Source: Sinomicrobium kalidii | GTDB taxonomy: Bacteria; Bacteroidota; Bacteroidia; Flavobacteriales; Flavobacteriaceae | Direction of reading: 5' to 3' | DNA: 64,000 nucleotides | Assembly (NCBI RefSeq): GCF_021183825.1 | Contig: NZ_CP089211.1 | Coordinates: forward strand, 4,198,501 to 4,262,500 | In this document: piece by piece, positions 44,581-51,914 of the stretch | Layout of the letters: each line of letters opens with the position of its first letter | Position numbering within the stretch: position 1 is the first letter of the stretch | Notes under the pieces: generated by a model | Told to the model about the DNA's origin: nothing | What the model saw: only the letters and a program-made list of their open reading frames with translations | Databases searched by the model: none | Program-made: the position numbers and the translations under genes

Positions 44581-46158
44581 CTATTTTTTAAAAATATTCC
44601 GTACATCCGAATGCACCCTTAAAAACTCCGCATCAACATCCATAGTTTTTCCATGAATCGATGGCAGGTACTTTTCAATCAGGTGTTTTTTAAACCGAAC
44701 CCTACGCTCCCGGCCATCGGCAAAGGCCACAAATTCTCCTGGTTTGAGTCTAAAAAACCGATCTGCCCGAATCTTGGCCACTTCCTTTTCACTTTTGGTG
44801 ACCCGGGTGCGGGGGTTCATCCATTCCCCTTTACTGATGCTGGTAGCTTTCATTTTCACAATTTCAAAAAACTGTTCATAGTAACGGGCTGTATCCGGAT
44901 CATTAGCCTTTCCGAAGAATTGGTAGGAGAGATTGCTTAGGATGGCCTTACTGGCCTTATCCCCGTAGAGCAGGTCATTTTGTATCTTGTCCTGGAGGAC
45001 ATATAGGGTTGCAATATCAAAGCTACGCAAACTTGCCGGTATGCGGTGCATGTTAAGCAGCCGGATGGTAGGGGCTTCTTCCATAAGCAGAAAAGAAGAC
45101 CGGCGATGTCGGACACTCATTTGCTTGGTCATTGTATGGAGTATGGTGGCCAGTACGGGCGAATAAGAAGTTTCAAAAAGGGGATTGTTGACTAGGGAAA
45201 CTACTGCCGGATTCCCCGGATTATTGACATCCAGGGGCACTTCATCTGCGGAGAGCAGGGCAAAGAGCCGTTTGGTTGAAATCTTTTTAAAGGCATTGGC
45301 CAGGGTACTTTTCACCCCGGCCGTTTGCCGCTCGGAATCCCTGCCACTGATAAAGGCATCGGCCATGGCCTTGGAGGTCCGGTTGGAAGCTAAAAACTCC
45401 ATAAGGCTGTCGGTATCCAATAATTGGTATAACGCCATCATATGGGGCAGGGTACAATACCGGGGATAATCTTCTTTCAGTTTCCAGATTATCCCTGCAA
45501 TAAGCCCTTCCACGGCATCATTAAAGAACCGGGAGGTTCCGGTAGCACCGGATTCTTTCATTTCCAATAAATTTTCCAGCATCACCCTGGAGACTTCATT
45601 GACGGATTCCTCGTGTTGCATATAATGTGGCGCAATAGGGTTGACCCGGTGATAGATCTTATCCGGGGAAATAATATAAAAGGGAATATTGGCCTGCTTA
45701 AATAGGGGATAGGCGATCTCAGTCAGTTCAAAATGCTTGTAATCGTGCATGACCCCACAAAAGGAATGTTTTCCGAGGTGTTGCAGTAGGTTAAAGACTA
45801 CGCTTTCGGTCTTCCCGCTACCGGCGGCCCCGATAATGGAAATACCCCGCCGGATATTATCCAAAACAAGGCTCCCGTTTTTTAGGAATAGCTTCACCCT
45901 GTATTTTTTACCGGGTATTGGACGGATGACATACAGCATACGAGCATAAAATATACCGACACCTAAAAGGGCCGGCACTTCGATGTACAAAAGTACTTGT
46001 ATCCAGGCCCTGCCGGGAAGAAGATGCCATACCCAGATCAAACAGGAGAGCAGGGGAACGATAAGGGCAAAACTAAAACTCCGATGCACCCCTAAAAACC
46101 GCACCCCGGTCAAAAAGAGGATAATAACAAATAAAAAAATATACAGGTAGGAATGCAT
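44581..46158 (-). CDS. Type IV coupling protein (VirD4/TraG-family, mobilisation)
   Basis: A 525-residue protein with two N-terminal hydrophobic regions, Walker A IIGAAGSGKTESVVF near residue 113, and a Walker B-like segment SSFLLMEEAPTIRLLNMHRI. In transfer it docks the relaxase-DNA complex at the channel. It is the last gene of the mob operon, downstream of the relaxase gene, with an 18-base gap. Such proteins are annotated MobC in Bacteroidota ICEs. Confidence 0.9.
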   Translation of the reverse strand: MHSYLYIFLFVIILFLTGVRFLGVHRSFSFALIVPLLSCLIWVWHLLPGRAWIQVLLYIEVPALLGVGIFYARMLYVIRPIPGKKYRVKLFLKNGSLVLDNIRRGISIIGAAGSGKTESVVFNLLQHLGKHSFCGVMHDYKHFELTEIAYPLFKQANIPFYIISPDKIYHRVNPIAPHYMQHEESVNEVSRVMLENLLEMKESGATGTSRFFNDAVEGLIAGIIWKLKEDYPRYCTLPHMMALYQLLDTDSLMEFLASNRTSKAMADAFISGRDSERQTAGVKSTLANAFKKISTKRLFALLSADEVPLDVNNPGNPAVVSLVNNPLFETSYSPVLATILHTMTKQMSVRHRRSSFLLMEEAPTIRLLNMHRIPASLRSFDIATLYVLQDKIQNDLLYGDKASKAILSNLSYQFFGKANDPDTARYYEQFFEIVKMKATSISKGEWMNPRTRVTKSEKEVAKIRADRFFRLKPGEFVAFADGRERRVRFKKHLIEKYLPSIHGKTMDVDAEFLRVHSDVRNIFKK

Positions 46159-46176
46159 GATAACAGGAGTTTTTGG

Positions 46177-47199
46177 TTAATAGCCCTGGCCGGACTCCTT
46201 GGTGACATCAATAGCCTTTCGCAGTGACTTGATGGTCTTTAGAGCCAACCGGGTTTTTGTGACGGGAATGTTGAGTCCGGGTATCCTTGTTCCGGATTCC
46301 CGAAGAATGGACAAAGCTGTTTTCCATTCCTTTTTCGAAGTTTTTAGCAGCAACTCAAAATACTTTTTGGGGTCGGTTGCCATCAGTTTCCGGGCCTGGT
46401 AGTATTCGGCAAAGTTACGCCTGTACCCGGACATCTGGTCAAAGGTTTTCTCGGTATTTGTAAAAAAGGTATCCCGGTCAAAGCCCCTTTTTTCAGTTTT
46501 TCCGTTGAGCTCCACCTGGGAGGCTTTATAGCGGCTCCCGGGTGACAGGCTATAGGTATTGGAGGCATCCCTGCGGCTTACAATAATATGAACGTGGGTT
46601 TGCATCCCCGGCTTTTGCATCCCTTGTTCAACGGGTTTGCCATCAATTTTATGGGGGATCTCCCGAAAGAGCCGATCCATTTCTTTTTCCATTTTTTTGA
46701 CATTCCCTTTCATTTCTCCACGCTCCACTTTCCGGATATTGTTTTTGAGTCTGGCTATTTTTTTGGTATAGGGGGCATTTTCTTTGATCTCCCGGTCAAA
46801 TCCCTTATAGGAGCGCTGGTGTTCTATTTTGGCGTAATACTTAATATCGTCCACTGAAACTTCCCGATCACGATAAAAGGACTGGACATAGCTTTTCATT
46901 ACTTCCCGGGTATAGGCTTTCAGGTCGAGGTTGCCCTGTTTGAGGTGTTGGAGTTCCGGTTTACTGGGATTGATGGTGATGGAGTAGAAGCGAGGTTCCG
47001 TTTTTCGGAGTTTGGCCGTATTGCTGTCGATTTCCTTGATGACATGATCCCGGTCAACCGTATCCTGCTGCTGGTTAAAGAAATGTTCCATTTCTTCCGG
47101 GGACTTTCCTTCGTTTTCCTTTTCCAGGTAGTCTACGAAATCAGCAACACTTACATTATAGGTGTCGCTCATATTTTGCGGTGTGATAGTGACGTACAT
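46177..47199 (-). CDS. mobB: MobB-type relaxase (DUF5712 family)
   Basis: A 340-residue protein with a predicted three-histidine motif region GMQTHVHIIVSRRDASNTYS near residue 200, and N-terminal FYSITINPSKPELQHL. This matches the Bacteroidota MobB relaxase family, which nicks oriT and covalently carries the strand. A C-terminal basic tail follows. It lies two bases after the BfmA/BtgA gene, so they are cotranscribed. Confidence 0.85.
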   Translation of the reverse strand: MYVTITPQNMSDTYNVSVADFVDYLEKENEGKSPEEMEHFFNQQQDTVDRDHVIKEIDSNTAKLRKTEPRFYSITINPSKPELQHLKQGNLDLKAYTREVMKSYVQSFYRDREVSVDDIKYYAKIEHQRSYKGFDREIKENAPYTKKIARLKNNIRKVERGEMKGNVKKMEKEMDRLFREIPHKIDGKPVEQGMQKPGMQTHVHIIVSRRDASNTYSLSPGSRYKASQVELNGKTEKRGFDRDTFFTNTEKTFDQMSGYRRNFAEYYQARKLMATDPKKYFELLLKTSKKEWKTALSILRESGTRIPGLNIPVTKTRLALKTIKSLRKAIDVTKESGQGY

Positions 47200-47201
47200 G
47201 A

Positions 47202-47813
47202 TTATTCATTTAAGTTTAACTTTCGTTTGAGGTATTCCAGGCTTTCCGGGGGAAGGTCGATGCGCAGGTAGGGTTTTCCGAAGTTGCTCCGGATGGGTTT
47301 TATTTTATTCAGGAAGCGGGCAACCTCCTTTCGGGTATCGGACAATTCCTGTGTTGCTTTGGCATGTTTATTCCGGTATAGGGATACTTGCTCGCGGGCC
47401 TCTTCCAGTTCCAACCTCATGGGAATACCATGGCTGCTCCCATGCCCCGGTTTCAAACTTTTTTCCTTCCAGCTTTTTTTAGTGCTAACCGGCTTTTTCC
47501 CGGGAGTGCTTTCCGCCTGTTCAAAAAGGTTTTGCAGCATGGCCACGGTGGGTTTGGTCTGGTGTTTTTCCATATCCTTTATGATAGAGATCACCCCGTG
47601 GATACGTCTTTTGATCAGGCTTTCCAGGGTATGTACATTGGGGCCGATGGATTCTTTTGGGGAAATACCATTGTGTTCAAAAAATTCAATCATTAAAAGA
47701 AGGGTCATGGATTGAGACCTGGATATGGCCTTGCAAAACTTGCGGAATTTTTTGACCACCGAAGTCTTTATGCTGAGGCTTTCAAAACGCTCTTTTTCAT
47801 ATCCTTTATCCAT
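47202..47813 (-). CDS. BfmA/BtgA-family mobilisation protein
   Basis: A 203-residue protein with an N-terminal ribbon-helix-helix-like segment (FESLSIKTSVVKKFRKFCKA; RSQSMTLLLMIEFFEHNGI) and a C-terminal coiled coil (LELEEAREQVSLYRNKHAKA). In related elements this accessory protein binds oriT to help the relaxase. First gene of the mob operon; the candidate oriT lies just upstream. Confidence 0.85.
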   Translation of the reverse strand: MDKGYEKERFESLSIKTSVVKKFRKFCKAISRSQSMTLLLMIEFFEHNGISPKESIGPNVHTLESLIKRRIHGVISIIKDMEKHQTKPTVAMLQNLFEQAESTPGKKPVSTKKSWKEKSLKPGHGSSHGIPMRLELEEAREQVSLYRNKHAKATQELSDTRKEVARFLNKIKPIRSNFGKPYLRIDLPPESLEYLKRKLNLNE

Positions 47814-47899
47814 TTTTCCGTGAATTTTTTCCTGATTTTACCGGGCTGGCAGCGTTTTTCCGTGAAAAAGTCCAGTGATGCAAACCAAATCTTTGTTTT

Positions 47900-47972
47900 T
47901 TGGATTTGTAAACAACTGAAAATAAGTTGTTTGTAAATAAAATAATCTTGTAATGTCGCGTCAGCGCATTAC
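47900..47972. other. Candidate oriT with two inverted repeats
   Basis: Upstream of the mob operon, AAACAACT (47910-47917) and AGTTGTTT (47925-47932) form a perfect stem. GTAATGTCGC (47950-47959) and GCGCATTAC (47964-47972) form a bulged one with loop GTCA. Such stems beside a relaxase operon are the expected oriT layout. The nic site cannot be set by eye. Confidence 0.5.
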
Positions 47973-47989
47973 CCTCTTGCTATTCCTTT

Positions 47990-48219
47990 TTCCCGCGGCA
48001 GCGGGTTTTCGGGTTTGAAGCTGAAATTACTTGCCGTGCATTTACTTTGGAAGTCCGGCACAAATTTTAAGATATGGGAAAGCGGAATTTTCAACGAACG
48101 ATCAGGAAAAGAAAAAAACGTTGCGAATTGTATAATGATGTAATACGGCCGGAGAAAAGCAAAACCTTTGCACCGAAGTCCAAAGGTTTGTTAAATAAAT
48201 GGTTTATTCCACCTGTTGT
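47990..48219. other. Gene-free stretch with two hairpins
   Basis: The rest of the region between the mob operon and the DUF6876 gene holds hairpin CCCGC-GGCA-GCGGG followed by TTTT (about 47992-48010) and AAACCTTTG/CAAAGGTTT (48162-48189), the latter a plausible minus-strand terminator for the DUF6876 gene. No gene is seen. Confidence 0.45.
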
Positions 48220-48600
48220 TTAGTATTCACTGGGTAACATCAAGGTATCATTTACAAAATACAGTCGGATTTCATCCAGCGGAAAATCCGTATAGTTGTA
48301 ATGGGCTTCATAAAAGACATTGCCATTACCGTCGTCATAAGTGATAAGTGCGGCATAGCCTTTCTCCTTTTGCTCCTTTTTACTGAGTTTTTTAAGATTA
48401 ATACAGACGAAATAATCTGTGTTTATGGGACTTTTGCAGATGGCTGAAACATCGATGACCAACCACAGGCACTGCGCTTCTTCTATAAGATATTTGATCC
48501 CTTCGGTAAATTTGGTATTCAACAACGAAAGGGAATAAAATACAGGTGAACCGATAAACTGTCTAAGGTTTTCTTTTATTTTATTAGCTTTATTTATCAT
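48220..48600 (-). CDS. DUF6876-family protein
   Basis: A 126-residue cytosolic protein with the DUF6876 pattern: LRQFIGSPVFYSLSLLNTKF, TEGIKYLIEEAQCLWLVIDV, and DDGNGNVFYEAHYNYTDFPL toward the end. The family is widespread in Bacteroidota ICEs and has unknown function. It is downstream of ssb on the same strand, separated by a hairpin terminator. Confidence 0.75.
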   Translation of the reverse strand: MINKANKIKENLRQFIGSPVFYSLSLLNTKFTEGIKYLIEEAQCLWLVIDVSAICKSPINTDYFVCINLKKLSKKEQKEKGYAALITYDDGNGNVFYEAHYNYTDFPLDEIRLYFVNDTLMLPSEY

Positions 48601-48628
48601 AACATTAATCTTTAACGGTTAATAAAGA

Positions 48629-48664
48629 AAAGAGGGTGTGTCTTAGGAGAGTAACACCCTCTTT
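48629..48664 (-). terminator. Terminator after ssb
   Basis: AAAGAGGGTGT pairs with ACACCCTCTTT, an 11-bp perfect stem. Read on the minus strand it is followed by TTTTCTTTATT and lies 10 bases after the ssb stop. T-runs occur on both strands, so it could work in both directions. Confidence 0.7.
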
Positions 48665-48673
48665 TTGATTACA

Positions 48674-49015
48674 CTATTCCGGCTTCGTACCTAAGAGGAG
48701 GATTTCATTGGCCACGATTTCGGTCACATACCTTTTTTCATCGTTGGCATCCTCATAGGAGCGGTGTGTCAGCTTGCCTTCCACGGCAATTTCCTTACCC
48801 TTTCCGGCATACTTTTCGACAATCTCGGCATTGCGTCCCCAGGCTACGATAAAGTGCCATTGGGTGGACTGCACTTTTTCCCCGTTCTTGTTTTTGTAAT
48901 ACTCGTTGGTCGCGAGTGAAAAACGGGTGACTTTCTTCCCACTCTCCAAAGTGGTGATTTCCGGGTCTTGCCCTACATTTCCGATGAGTTGCACTCTGTT
49001 TCTGATGGTACTCAT
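48674..49015 (-). CDS. ssb: Single-stranded DNA-binding protein
   Basis: A 113-residue protein covering the OB-fold of SSB: MSTIRNRVQLIGNVGQDPEI, VTRFSLATNEYYKNKNGEKV, STQWHFIVAWGRNAEIVEKY and GKEIAVEGKLTHRSYEDAND. It lacks the long flexible acidic tail of chromosomal SSB, as usual for element-borne versions. It coats the transferred single strand. A bidirectional-looking terminator follows. Confidence 0.93.
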   Translation of the reverse strand: MSTIRNRVQLIGNVGQDPEITTLESGKKVTRFSLATNEYYKNKNGEKVQSTQWHFIVAWGRNAEIVEKYAGKGKEIAVEGKLTHRSYEDANDEKRYVTEIVANEILLLGTKPE

Positions 49016-49102
49016 GATTGAAAAAATTTAAAGGTTAAACAATGATTTGAAAGTTTATTAAGTGATTTACTTATTGTATCCGGAGCGTTTTCCTTTTTTA
49101 AC

Positions 49103-49388
49103 TTTTGTGCCGCTTTATTTTTATGGATTGGATACGATTTCATGCGGTTTTGTTTTTGATTTACTTCCCGTAGCGCCGTCGCTGTTCCCTTTTTTGTTGC
49201 TGAACGATCCAACACTGTTCTTGCCCGGTAAGACTTATAAAAAGAGCGAGGCACGAGCCTGGTTATGCAGTCGTCCGGGGAAGAATAGTGTAGTTTTGCG
49301 GGCAAAAAAGGGAACAGTGATGGTGTGGAGGAGAAGCGAAAACCTGGCCGGAAGAGTATCCCCTCTTTCCATATAAAGCGGCACAAAA
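49103..49388. repeat. Long imperfect inverted repeat upstream of ssb
   Basis: Perfect arm segments are TTTTGTGCCGCTTTAT (49103-49118) with ATAAAGCGGCACAAAA (49373-49388), and CTGTTCCCTTTTTTG (49182-49196) with CAAAAAAGGGAACAG (49303-49317). A 15/17 match pairs ACACTGTTCTTGCCCGG near 49212 with CCGGGGAAGAATAGTGT near 49276. Intervening arm sequence is also partly alike (ATGGA, GGATAC, GGTTTT). The two arms of about 120 bases are thus diverged inverted copies. Open frames on both strands here reflect the repeat. Confidence 0.75.
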
Positions 49389-49423
49389 CGCAAACAAGGA
49401 ATTCCGAATAAAAAAAGCCCGAC

Positions 49424-49966
49424 TTAAAGCCAGGCCTTACGCATCCCGTGGAGGATTTCCATGTCTTCGCAAATCCGGCTGATCACACTGTCGAGCAGGA
49501 TGCCCTGCCCCGTGGTAGAACGCCCCCAGTAGTGGTTTTGTCCATTGGTAAGCATCGGCTCCCCGTAATTTTCCAGTTTATGGGCCAGCCAGGGTGTCAC
49601 CATCCACCATTCATAGATTTCCCATATTTGCTGTTCAGCATTTTCCAAAGCCTCAATATCATTTTCAAGTGCAGAGATACGGCTGATTAAAGCGGCATTA
49701 TCCGGGTCTTCCTCCAGTTTTAATTCCGCTTCCAGGAGTTCTTCAGACCAGGTTTCCAGTTGGTCGTCTTTTTCTGTTTCCGAGTAGGTGTTCCCCACTG
49801 CATCCTCATAGTAGTACAGGTTGGTAATATCATCGAAGCTAAAGGGCGCATTCGGAGATTCATGGGATAAGACGTATTCCACTAACAGGTTCACCGGGGC
49901 CAGGACTTCCCGGTTGACAAATTTCCTTTTGATCTCCTGGTTTACGGTGCTGTTCCAATTTTCCAT
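49424..49966 (-). CDS. ICE-associated hypothetical protein
   Basis: A 180-residue acidic protein, no signal. Segments include NREVLAPVNLLVEYVLSHES, FDDITNLYYYEDAVGNTYSE, a coiled coil (RISALENDIEALENAEQQIW) and a C-terminal RICEDMEILHGMRKAWL. This looks like a hypothetical protein common in the ssb-parB interval of Bacteroidota ICEs; function is unknown. It stands alone between two structured non-coding regions. Confidence 0.65.
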   Translation of the reverse strand: MENWNSTVNQEIKRKFVNREVLAPVNLLVEYVLSHESPNAPFSFDDITNLYYYEDAVGNTYSETEKDDQLETWSEELLEAELKLEEDPDNAALISRISALENDIEALENAEQQIWEIYEWWMVTPWLAHKLENYGEPMLTNGQNHYWGRSTTGQGILLDSVISRICEDMEILHGMRKAWL

Positions 49967-50009
49967 AATTTCTGTGTTTTAGGTTTAACATGAATTATGG
50001 TGCCCGGAG

Positions 50010-50118
50010 AGGCTTAGGGGAATCAAGCCCGGGAGGAAACGGAATAAATGGAGGGGACCCTTTGGGGCGCAGGCCGTTTATGCCGTAGTCTCACGGGCGC
50101 TTCAGCCGCCCTAAGCCT
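50010..50118. repeat. Structured intergenic element with AGGCTTAGGG / CCCTAAGCCT arms
   Basis: AGGCTTAGGG (50010-50019) pairs with CCCTAAGCCT (50109-50118). Inside lie GGAAACGGAATAAA (50035-50048) and a GTTTATGCCGT block (50075-50086), both of which recur at 53771-53784 and about 53800-53811. The remainder of 49967-50319 has no gene. Confidence 0.55.
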
Positions 50119-50319
50119 ACCTTTGTACGATGATTGATGTGGAGCTATAACTTTTTGATACGGGCCACGGATTACCCCGTCTCCTGCCTAAAGGGGCAAA
50201 AACAATGTAGCCCGCCACATTAAATTCCAGGTATTACTCAAAAGGCTTTTGTTGTGCTTTTGGGCCCAATTTATCAACGGTATACCCGGCCATTTTTACC
50301 CGGTGCATGACTTTTGGTT

Positions 50320-50700
50320 TTAAGGATGATATTCGAGCAGCATTTTTACAGCCAACCGGAACCGGATACTCCCGTTCCCTTCATCGGCGTATTTGACGAT
50401 ACAGTCTACGGTAAACAGGGCGTTGTACCCGTCAAAGAGCTGGTCGCTAAACAGCCTTCGGTTTTCGAGGAGCCTGCTTTCGTATTTTTCAATCACCTGC
50501 AATACCCGTTTAGCGAGGTCACACCAAAAACCCAAAGTAATTAACCCGTTATCCCATGTTTTTCGGATGTCGTCTTTATGTTCTTGCAGGTAAGCCACCC
50601 GCTGCCGGATGTCCGTTACTATTCCCGGCAATTCTTCCGGGAACAACCCGGCCAGCAAGTAACCGCGCGCTACATTATCCATTTGTTCCAATGCTTTCAT
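50320..50700 (-). CDS. ICE-associated hypothetical protein
   Basis: A 126-residue helical protein (MKALEQMDNVARGYLLAGLF; IRQRVAYLQEHKDDIRKTWD; LAKRVLQVIEKYESRLLENR). No signal peptide or catalytic motif. It is of the small helical kind seen between ssb and parB in related elements. A GC-rich hairpin lies just upstream at 50714-50744. Confidence 0.6.
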   Translation of the reverse strand: MKALEQMDNVARGYLLAGLFPEELPGIVTDIRQRVAYLQEHKDDIRKTWDNGLITLGFWCDLAKRVLQVIEKYESRLLENRRLFSDQLFDGYNALFTVDCIVKYADEGNGSIRFRLAVKMLLEYHP

Positions 50701-50713
50701 GGCTTGTTTTTAA

Positions 50714-50744
50714 GGGGGCGGCTTTGTGAGACACAGCCACCCCC
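50714..50744. terminator. GC-rich hairpin
   Basis: GGGGG-C-GGCT then TTGT pairs with ACAC then AGCC-A-CCCCC around a GAG loop, a near-perfect stem of about 13 pairs. On the minus strand it would terminate a transcript coming from 50748-50942. Confidence 0.55.
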
Positions 50745-50747
50745 GGA

Positions 50748-50942
50748 TTAGGATAAATAGAAGTTAAAAACATCCGCCCGAATGGTTTCGAAGGCGGCAC
50801 AGGGGATCATTTTTTTTCTTACTGGTAAGACTATCTTTGCTGACTTGAAAATCTCCTTTAAGACTTTACCATTTGTTTCCGGTAAATACCATTTCGGCAC
50901 TTGGTTGCGCTTAAATTTTAAGGAGTGCTTGCTTGTCCCCAT
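50748..50942 (-). CDS. Possible small basic protein
   Basis: A 64-residue frame (MGTSKHSLKFKRNQVPKWYL ... IPCAAFETIRADVFNFYLS), Lys/Arg-rich. It ends four bases before a strong hairpin terminator, the best argument that it is a gene. No family recognised; chance remains likely. Confidence 0.3.
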   Translation of the reverse strand: MGTSKHSLKFKRNQVPKWYLPETNGKVLKEIFKSAKIVLPVRKKMIPCAAFETIRADVFNFYLS

Positions 50943-51014
50943 GCGTGCGCAGCACGAATAAATGAAGTGGGTTCAGTCAAGGCTTTTGGGAGGAAATCGG
51001 GAGTGTCTGCGACG

Positions 51015-51240
51015 TTGTTTTTATCGAAGGGCTAAAAACAAGGAAGCAGAAACCTTATTTGTGAACAAAACCCGCTTTGGCCTTGACGGGTTCCACAATG
51101 GCATTAGGAATTCTTTCTGACCTGTTTGCGGGGGGAGCGTACCGGTAGTTAAGCGAACTGAGCGAACGGCGTCCTGATTAGAATTCCTTATGCCATGCCT
51201 GTTTTCCGTGGTCCCGGAAAACAACAAAAGGCTTCATTTA
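51015..51240. repeat. Region of consecutive inverted repeats
   Basis: Pairs seen in order: TTGTTTTTA/TAAAAACAA (51015-51041), AACCCG/CGGGTT (about 51068-51092), GGCATTAGGAATTC (51100-51113) with GAATTCCTTATGCC (51181-51194, 13 of 14), and GTTTTCC/GGAAAAC (about 51203-51223). No gene is supported. The density suggests a structured RNA or a protein-DNA assembly site. Confidence 0.55.
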
Positions 51241-51265
51241 TTATAAACCCTTAAAATTTATGGAG

Positions 51266-51351
51266 GCCTTACCCGGGTTTTTGGCTATTCGACGGGCAAA
51301 TGTACGGGGAAACATTTGCCGGGAATGGCATGGAGAAAACCCGGGTAAGGC
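51266..51351. repeat. Perfect 16-bp stem with nested hairpin, ICE repeat copy 1
   Basis: GCCTTACCCGGGTTTT (51266-51281) pairs perfectly with AAAACCCGGGTAAGGC (51336-51351). Inside, GGCAAATGT pairs with ACATTTGCC. The segment from 51278 onward recurs at 56166-56248 with about 97 percent identity, without the left arm. No gene lies between 51241 and 51507. Confidence 0.75.
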
Positions 51352-51507
51352 GGGGAGGGTGACCTGTTCATAAATGAGCTCGTGAAGTAGAAGGCTACAT
51401 TATATTCAATCCGGGGACAAGAAATGTAAATAAATATAGTTTTATATCAAGATGTTATATTTACGGAGCCCCTTGCTAAAATAAAAACTGAAAATAACCC
51501 GAATAAG

Positions 51508-51717
51508 ATGACAAGAGTACAGCGATTGATCGTGAAGAAAATGGCTGACGGATATTCTCAGTCAGAAGTATCGGAGTACTTAAAGCACAGGGGGATCGTT
51601 CCCAATAGTTTAAGTACCGTTGAAAAGGAACTCATGAAACTAAAAAAAGAATTCAGGGCACTATCCCTTGTGCACTTGTTTGTTATTCTGATGCGTAAGG
51701 GGCATTTAAAGGTGTGA
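51508..51717 (+). CDS. Small LuxR-like helix-turn-helix protein
   Basis: A 69-residue protein: MTRVQRLIVKKMADGYSQSE, VSEYLKHRGIVPNSLSTVEK and ALSLVHLFVILMRKG. It resembles the DNA-binding part of LuxR/GerE regulators (GYS-x-x-E(V/I)-x-x-x-L, then a second helix) without a sensor domain, a small family seen in Bacteroidota. It lies convergent to parB and just after the structured repeats, which it might bind. Confidence 0.7.
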   Translation: MTRVQRLIVKKMADGYSQSEVSEYLKHRGIVPNSLSTVEKELMKLKKEFRALSLVHLFVILMRKGHLKV

Positions 51718-51914
51718 AGACCTATAACATGCTACTATCCTGCCCGGGTGGAGCAGGTCACTTTTTTGTGACAGGTTCAGGATTCCATTCCAGGGTTAAT
51801 GAAAAGGCCACGCGATTAATAGACTATCCATCTATTTTTTCGGAGAATTTGGAAAGGCATAAAAAAGGAAGGGCTCGGTTTTCCGAACCCTTCCATGCTT
51901 CAAATGGCATCCAT

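Noticed and set aside
49012..49386. Opposing frames of about 104-124 codons upstream of ssb
   Set aside because: Both fall inside the inverted repeat 49103-49388, which produces mirror-image open frames; no start context or domain.
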